NCBI GenBank assembly: GCA_947624795.1
Contig: CANQLY010000002.1
Coordinates: 1-41,460 of the forward strand
Reading direction: 5' to 3'
Length of the DNA: 41,460 nt
DNA from: an uncultured Marinospirillum sp.
GTDB lineage: Bacteria; Pseudomonadota; Gammaproteobacteria; Pseudomonadales; Halomonadaceae
Shown: positions 35,495 to 41,460 of the stretch, piece after piece
How positions within the stretch are numbered: position 1 is the stretch's first letter
Layout of the letters: every line of letters begins with the position of its first letter
Notes under the pieces: generated by a model
Told to the model about the DNA's origin: nothing
Databases searched by the model: none
Seen by the model: only the letters and a program-made list of their open reading frames with translations
Position numbers and translations under genes: made by a program

Positions 35495-36331
35495 TTACAC
35501 ATGCTTAACAGGCCGCAAATACTCAAACACTGGCTGAGTTGCAGGCCTTACTTGTCGCCATAAAAAAAAGGCTTCGGCGGCTTGTTCAACTAGCATCCCT
35601 AAACCATCGGCCACTTGGCTGGCACCTTGTTGCTGGGCCCACAGCATAAAAGGCGTAGGCTTTTGGCTATACATTAGGTCATACGCTTGCGATTCACTTG
35701 CAAACAAACCCTCGGGCAAGGGCGGTAAATCACCGGCAAGGCTAGATGAAGTGGCATTTATTACCAGATCAAACTGCCTGCCCTCTAACCCTTGCCAGTA
35801 ACTAGAAGTCAGTTGTGCTTTTGGCTGCAAACCATGAAAAATATCAACCAGCTGTCGGGCTTTTTCTGGCGTGCGATTAGCAATGTGCAGCTGAGTGATG
35901 CCGGCATTAAGTAAAGGCTCGACAACCCCACGGGCAGCGCCCCCTGCCCCTAGCAATAAAACTTTTTTGCCTGCCAAGTTAAAATTTAAATTAGTGGTTA
36001 AGTCGCGAACCAAACCAATGCCATCGGTGTTATCACCGTAAATTTGGTTGTTTTTGCCTTTTTGTAAAGTATTCACCGCACCCGCTCGGCGGGCACGAGG
36101 CGAAAGGGTATTGGCAAACACTAAAGCATCTAATTTAAATGGCACGGTCACATTTGCACCCAAACCACCCTGTGCAAAAAAGGCATTAGCACTGGCTTCA
36201 AAACCGTCTTCTGGTGCCAAAATAGCACGGTATTCAAGTGATTGGTGGGTTTGCTTGGCAAACCAAGTGTGTATTTGGGGTGATTTACTGTGCGCTATGG
36301 GGTTACCAAAAACAGCGTACTGATCAAGCAT
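35495..36331 (-). CDS. aroE: Shikimate dehydrogenase
   Basis: NADP-dependent reduction of 3-dehydroshikimate in the aromatic pathway. The N-terminus YAVFGNPIAHSKSPQIH is typical; catalytic Lys66 is in VTVPFKLDAL and Asp103 in NTDGIGLVRDL. The NADP loop is GAGGAARG (128-135), with ANRTPEKA following. 278 residues. It begins 3 nt after the hemF stop, in the tsaC-hemF-aroE order common in gammaproteobacteria. Confidence 0.97.
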   Translation of the reverse strand: MLDQYAVFGNPIAHSKSPQIHTWFAKQTHQSLEYRAILAPEDGFEASANAFFAQGGLGANVTVPFKLDALVFANTLSPRARRAGAVNTLQKGKNNQIYGDNTDGIGLVRDLTTNLNFNLAGKKVLLLGAGGAARGVVEPLLNAGITQLHIANRTPEKARQLVDIFHGLQPKAQLTSSYWQGLEGRQFDLVINATSSSLAGDLPPLPEGLFASESQAYDLMYSQKPTPFMLWAQQQGASQVADGLGMLVEQAAEAFFLWRQVRPATQPVFEYLRPVKHV

Positions 36332-36334
36332 TAT

Positions 36335-37853
<1,519 letters not shown>

Positions 37854-37932
37854 TTTTTACTCAATAAAACAGAAAAATTCAACCAACTCAACCAGCAAAC
37901 AGTTAAGCCGTGAATCATTAAGTAGCGCTAGG

Positions 37933-39168
37933 TTAATTAGCCTTGCACCAACCACCGGGTTTTTGAACAATCAACCCTTCAAGCTCTAACTCTAATAACA
38001 ACACTAAACCTTGCTCAGCCGTTAACCCACCCTTGGCTAATAACTCATCGGCAGATAGGGGCAAATCACTGATTAAGCAATAAATTGACTGCAAATGCTC
38101 TGGTACTTGCACTTGCATGGTAATTTTTTTAGGTAAATCAAATGTTTTGGGGAAACCGGATGCACTGGGTAGATTCGATGCATCAGGTAAATCAGATAAA
38201 TTAGGTGGGTGAAACGCGTTAGGCAAAAAACTTTTAAGCGGCACACTTAATTCATTCAACACTTCTTCTGGGCAAGTCACTAAAGCAGCACCTTGGCGAA
38301 TTAACTGGTGGCAACCTTCATTTTGCCGATACCTAATCGAACCTGGAATGGCCATGACTTCACGGCCTTGTTCCATCGCATGGCGAGCGCTAACTAAAGA
38401 GCCACTACGCAAAGCCGCTTGCACTACCAAAACCCCCAAAGACAAACCCGTAACTAAGCGGTTTCTAGCAGGAAAATAACGTGGGAGGGGCGGTGTACCT
38501 AAAGGGTATTCACTAATCAAAGCACCCGCTTCACTAATATTGGCCGCCATCGTTTTATGCTCGGGTGGGTAGACAATGTCTAGGCCGTGGGCTAAAACTG
38601 CACAGGTGGTACCCGAAGCGCCCTCAGCCACTGCACGCAAAGCCCCTTGGTGGGCATAACCATCCACCCCTCTTGCCAAACCACTAACAATGTTTAAACC
38701 CTGCCAAGCCAACTGATAAGACCAGTTAGCCGCCTGCTGCTCGCCCTCAGGGCTTAATTTTCGGCTACCCACTACAGAAAGTGAAGGCGCATGCAGTTGT
38801 TCTGGCTGCCCTTTAACGCACAAGAGCAATGGCGGATCGACCAGCTGTTGCAATATATAAGGCAGCTCACTTAAAAAAACAAGCCAATGGTTGTCTTCTT
38901 GCGCCCAAATAAGGTGGCTATTAATTTTGTCAGCAAAAGGTAACTGCCAAGGGTCATGCAAAGCAAGGCTTGCTAGGCTGCGCGTTTTTTCAGAAAAGGC
39001 AGGGTTTCTAGCCAAAAGTTCCAATAATTTTTCAGCCGTCACTAACGACAAGTCGGCAAGGCCTGTTGTGGCTAAATAAGACTGAATAACACGGCGCTGA
39101 TTGTTACCAGGAATAAGCCACAGCGCCAGCTCTTGGGTTAATTGCTCATTGGTTTTATGTAATGGCAT
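37933..39168 (-). CDS. dprA: DNA processing protein DprA with hexapeptide-repeat linker
   Basis: Loads RecA onto incoming single-stranded DNA during natural transformation. An N-terminal SAM-like region is followed by the Rossmann-like core (about 120-300; LSVVGSRKLSPEGEQQA, SGLARGVDGYAHQGAL, ISEYPLGTPPLPRYFPARNRLVTGLS, SGSLVSARHAMEQGREVMAIPG). The C-terminal winged helix is DLPLSADELLAKGGLTAEQGLVLLLELELEGL. Between core and winged helix, residues about 310-346 form six hexapeptides around Leu-Pro (FLPNAF, HPPNLS, DLPDAS, NLPSAS, GFPKTF, DLPKKI). The start ATG is the last of four tandem Shine-Dalgarno/ATG repeats (39172-39234), so initiation may be subject to competition or reinitiation. Confidence 0.95.
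   Translation of the reverse strand: MPLHKTNEQLTQELALWLIPGNNQRRVIQSYLATTGLADLSLVTAEKLLELLARNPAFSEKTRSLASLALHDPWQLPFADKINSHLIWAQEDNHWLVFLSELPYILQQLVDPPLLLCVKGQPEQLHAPSLSVVGSRKLSPEGEQQAANWSYQLAWQGLNIVSGLARGVDGYAHQGALRAVAEGASGTTCAVLAHGLDIVYPPEHKTMAANISEAGALISEYPLGTPPLPRYFPARNRLVTGLSLGVLVVQAALRSGSLVSARHAMEQGREVMAIPGSIRYRQNEGCHQLIRQGAALVTCPEEVLNELSVPLKSFLPNAFHPPNLSDLPDASNLPSASGFPKTFDLPKKITMQVQVPEHLQSIYCLISDLPLSADELLAKGGLTAEQGLVLLLELELEGLIVQKPGGWCKAN
38132..38239 (-). repeat. 18-bp tandem repeat inside dprA
   Basis: Six consecutive 18-bp units beginning GG(T/G/C) on the plus strand: 38132, 38150, 38168, 38186, 38204 and 38222. The units at 38132 and 38186 share GGTAAATCA and those at 38150 and 38168 share GATGCA; the last two are more diverged. 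Being a multiple of three, gain or loss of units keeps the reading frame and changes only the linker length of DprA. Confidence 0.8.
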
Positions 39169-39171
39169 AGC

Positions 39172-39234
39172 TTTTCCTAAACATAGCCCTTCCTAAACAT
39201 AGCCCTTCCTAAACATAGCTCTTCCTAAACTTAG
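39172..39234 (-). repeat. Four tandem 16-bp Shine-Dalgarno/ATG units upstream of dprA
   Basis: On the minus strand the unit TTTAGGAAGGGCTATG occurs four times, with ATGs at 39216, 39200, 39184 and 39168, exactly 16 nt apart. The units differ only at the GAAGAG/GAAGGG/GAAAAG position. The first follows the LysM gene stop directly. The first two ATGs each open a 7-codon ORF (MFRKGYV), the third a 9-codon ORF (MFRKSYAIT), and the fourth is dprA. Each short ORF ends 5-10 nt beyond the following ATG. Confidence 0.9.
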
Positions 39235-40283
39235 TTCATGGTCGCCTGACGAAAAACATCGCCTGGTAACATAGGCTCTTTAGAATTCATCACCAAAGCA
39301 AAACTAATGTTTTCAAAAACACGGTACACCATCACCATGCCTTTACGGTTTTCAGCAGCAAAAATTACCTCACCGGTGCTGTGATTACGCAAGCGGCGAC
39401 CCGGAGCAAGAATCTCTAATAAAGTGCCCGGCTTTAATTGATCGCTTCCCATATTCAGCATCACAGCTTGATGGTTAGAAATAAGCTGCTGATTGGCCAA
39501 ACCCTGTAACAAAGTACCGTGCAGGGGCTTTTCTGGCACACTTGGCTGGAAACCTTCCCTAAAAGGCGAGTCCATAAAAGGCAGTAAACGGTCGCCTACC
39601 CGAACCTCTTCAAAGCTTTCTGTAATTTCTAACCGTGGCAAACCTTCTGTATTAGCTAACAAAACGGCGCTGCCCAAAGCACGTGTAATGTAACCTAAAT
39701 GCTTGCGGGTTAATGGGTCTCGCACTTCATCAAGTTCACGGTAAATGCCATAACGTGTCACGCCTTCAGATAACTTACCTAACACCTCCAACTGATCGCC
39801 CTTAACCGCAAGGCTTCTGCCACCGGTAATACGCAAAGCATACAGGCCATCTTCAAATATAGGCCGTTCAATCATGATGTCTCGGTTTAAAAAAGCATTG
39901 ACTTGTTCAAGCGGCATAAAAGGAATGGGCGCTTGCAGTGTTAAAATTCTTAATCTAGGTTGCAAGCGTAAGCGAGCACGGCCATCGAGTAATTCAATAA
40001 TATCACCCGGGTAAAGCAGGTTAGGATCATCCACCTGTTTATTTGCCTGCCACAGCTGTGGCCACATCCAAGGGTCATCTAAAAACTGAATTGCAATCGC
40101 CCAAAGTGAATCGCCCCGCTTAACTTCATAGCGTTTCGGCGCATCAGCCTTTAAACTAATTGGATGCGCCAGTGCTGCTGTTGAAAACAAAACAGCAAAG
40201 AATAAAGTAACGTAAACTAGTGTTCTAAAAAACAGACTCGTTAACCGAGTGCCAAAAAGTAGATGCAACATAGATATATCCAT
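39231..40283 (-). CDS. LysM-domain envelope protein
   Basis: 350 residues. An N-terminal hydrophobic stretch with an Ala-rich end (about 18-39, LFFRTLVYVTLFFAVLFSTAALA) is probably a signal peptide. A LysM domain follows (about 50-100; YEVKRGDSLWAIAIQFLDDPWMWPQLWQANKQVDDPNLLYPGDIIEL) and would bind peptidoglycan. The rest is a long conserved region without a recognised domain (ITGGRSLAVKGDQLEVLG, RVGDRLLPFMDSP, GMVMVYRVFENISFALVMNS). It occupies the standard place between def (divergent) and dprA. Function unknown beyond cell-wall association. The start may be ATG 40283 or 40271. Confidence 0.88.
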   Translation of the reverse strand: MDISMLHLLFGTRLTSLFFRTLVYVTLFFAVLFSTAALAHPISLKADAPKRYEVKRGDSLWAIAIQFLDDPWMWPQLWQANKQVDDPNLLYPGDIIELLDGRARLRLQPRLRILTLQAPIPFMPLEQVNAFLNRDIMIERPIFEDGLYALRITGGRSLAVKGDQLEVLGKLSEGVTRYGIYRELDEVRDPLTRKHLGYITRALGSAVLLANTEGLPRLEITESFEEVRVGDRLLPFMDSPFREGFQPSVPEKPLHGTLLQGLANQQLISNHQAVMLNMGSDQLKPGTLLEILAPGRRLRNHSTGEVIFAAENRKGMVMVYRVFENISFALVMNSKEPMLPGDVFRQATMN

Positions 40284-40432
40284 ATAGAAACCAAAATACT
40301 TAAGTAGCTAAAATGCCTAAGCTCCGCCTTGCCTGCTTACTTTGAGTTACACTTTGCCTTAAAGCCCTAAATGCGGCAAGAATAAACTGGGTACTTTATT
40401 GACCCTTGCCCTAGTTATTATAGAGAAAAATC

Positions 40433-40939
40433 ATGAGTCTGCTAACCATTCTTGAATACCCTGATCCTCGCCTACGCATTAAGGCCACGCCTTTAGTGCC
40501 AGCAGATTTTACACCTGCTTTGCAGCAACAAATAGATGCCATGTTTGAAACCATGTACCAAGCCCCCGGCATCGGCTTGGCTGCTACACAAGTGGATTAC
40601 CACAAACAGCTAATTGTCATGGACGTTTCAGAAGAAAAAGACCAGCCCTGGGTTTTGATTAACCCCACCTATGAAGCACTAGAACCAACCCAAGAACTGC
40701 TTCAAGAAGGCTGTTTGTCTGTTCCTGAATACTATGCTGATATCGAGCGTTACCTACGAATCAAAGTAACCTCTTTAGACCGCCACGGCAACCCACAAGA
40801 ATTTGAATGTGACGGTTTGCTAGCTCATTGTGTGCAGCACGAATGTGACCATTTAAAAGGTATCGTTTTTGTTGACTACCTTTCACGCCTTAAGCAAGAC
40901 CGTTTGCGTAAGAAATACCTAAAACTACAAAGAGCTTAA
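40433..40939 (+). CDS. def: Peptide deformylase
   Basis: Removes the N-formyl group from nascent proteins. All three motifs are present: GIGLAATQV (46-54), EGCLSVPE with metal ligand Cys94, and HECDH with His136, Glu137 and His140. 168 residues matches E. coli (169). It is divergent from the LysM gene and 8 nt upstream of fmt. Promoter-like TTGACC and TATAGA lie just upstream but with only 14 nt between them. Confidence 0.98.
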   Translation: MSLLTILEYPDPRLRIKATPLVPADFTPALQQQIDAMFETMYQAPGIGLAATQVDYHKQLIVMDVSEEKDQPWVLINPTYEALEPTQELLQEGCLSVPEYYADIERYLRIKVTSLDRHGNPQEFECDGLLAHCVQHECDHLKGIVFVDYLSRLKQDRLRKKYLKLQRA

Positions 40940-40947
40940 ACCTAACA

Positions 40948-41460
40948 ATGCGGATTATTTTTGCAGGAACACCCGATTTTGCTGCCACAAATTTACAAGC
41001 CCTACTTGATACAAACGGCGAACATGAAGTTATCGCCGTTTATACGCAACCCGACCGCCCTGCTGGGCGAGGCCGAAAATTAAAGCCCAGCGCCGTTAAA
41101 GAACTGGCACTTAAATACAACATTCCAGTATTCCAGCCTATCAACCTAAAAGATGCCCAAGACCAGCAAACCTTAAACGACTTAAATGCTGACTTAATGA
41201 TAGTCGTCGCCTATGGCTTGCTGCTACCGCAAGTGGTTTTAGATATGCCACGTTTAGGCTGCATTAATGTACACGCTTCCTTACTACCCCGTTGGCGTGG
41301 CGCTGCGCCCATTCAACGGGCATTGTTAGCAGGCGATGAGGCAACCGGCGTTACCCTAATGCAAATGGATGCCGGGCTAGATACTGGCGCTATGCTGCTT
41401 AAAACCCATTGCCCGATTACCAATAGCGACACCAGCGCCAGCCTGCACGACAAACTGGCC
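40948..41460 (+). CDS. fmt: Methionyl-tRNA formyltransferase (partial, 3' end cut)
   Basis: The first 171 codons are visible, running off the right edge. The N-terminus [13 protein letters not shown] is typical. The formyl-tetrahydrofolate site shows Asn107 and His109 ([18 protein letters not shown]) and Asp145 ([10 protein letters not shown]), the catalytic trio of Fmt. It follows def closely in the usual def-fmt operon. Confidence 0.97.
   Translation, partial: MRIIFAGTPDFAATNLQALLDTNGEHEVIAVYTQPDRPAGRGRKLKPSAVKELALKYNIPVFQPINLKDAQDQQTLNDLNADLMIVVAYGLLLPQVVLDMPRLGCINVHASLLPRWRGAAPIQRALLAGDEATGVTLMQMDAGLDTGAMLLKTHCPITNSDTSASLHDKLA

Noticed and set aside
39172..39234. Tandem repeats considered as a CRISPR array or iteron
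   Set aside because: Units are directly abutting with no spacers, only four copies, and each is a ribosome-binding/start unit in a 62-bp intergenic gap.
40390..40432. sigma70 promoter TTGACC...TATAGA before def
   Set aside because: Only 14 nt separate the boxes, too short; kept only as a remark in the def entry.

Overview
The window is ordinary-looking gammaproteobacterial chromosome with moderate GC by eye. It holds 34 complete protein genes and two partial ones, mostly housekeeping. I see no IS element, CRISPR array, tRNA or rRNA. Several gene orders (hom-thrC-recJ; rpsP-rimM-trmD-rplS beside ffh, ypjD and a corC-type gene; lysM-dprA-tsaC-hemF-aroE divergent from def-fmt) are those of Pseudomonas and its marine relatives. 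A NaChBac-type sodium channel and a monomeric NADP isocitrate dehydrogenase also fit a marine or haloalkaline member of the Oceanospirillales-like group. The taxonomic guess is inference from layout, not from a database match.

Layout. 1-2796: an Rrf2-family SUF regulator running off the left edge, and icd with its terminator. 2963-6898: glnE followed by a degenerate WaaF-like protein. 6988-9843 (plus strand): a 2OG-Fe(II) oxygenase, a DauA-like SulP transporter and a small membrane protein. 9836-17487 (minus): dsbC, hom, thrC, a chemoreceptor with a zinc-binding CZB tail, and recJ overlapping it. 17633-21357 (minus): ffh and the rpsP-rimM-trmD-rplS operon. 21463-23592 (plus): ypjD and a CorC/YfjD-like gene. 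23607-28436 (minus): an M14-like peptidase, a GNAT-papain-like fusion, a voltage-gated sodium channel, a NudL-type hydrolase and trpS. 28579-30075 (plus): a RimK-like ATP-grasp ligase divergent from the M14-like gene. 30185-40283 (minus): a LysM protein, dprA, tsaC, hemF, aroE, dgt, a crotonase, radD and hldD. 40433-end (plus): def and partial fmt.

Two places stand out. The first is 26179-30075. A RimK-like ligase with a long N-terminal region, a GNAT fused to a papain-like peptidase with its catalytic residues intact, and a zinc carboxypeptidase-like enzyme form one divergently transcribed locus, with a sodium channel gene next in line. Together they look like a ligate/cleave/acylate system for a small peptide or a protein tail whose substrate is unknown.

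The second is the dprA locus. Four tandem 16-bp copies of a complete Shine-Dalgarno plus ATG unit precede the gene, and only the last opens dprA; the other three open nested 7-9 codon ORFs. Inside the gene, a second tandem repeat (18 bp, about six units) encodes a Leu-Pro hexapeptide linker between the DprA core and its C-terminal domain.

Smaller points are a WaaF paralogue that has lost its catalytic motifs, a chemoreceptor translationally coupled to recJ, an operator-like dyad over the SUF regulator promoter, and paired hairpins after rplS and before rpsP.
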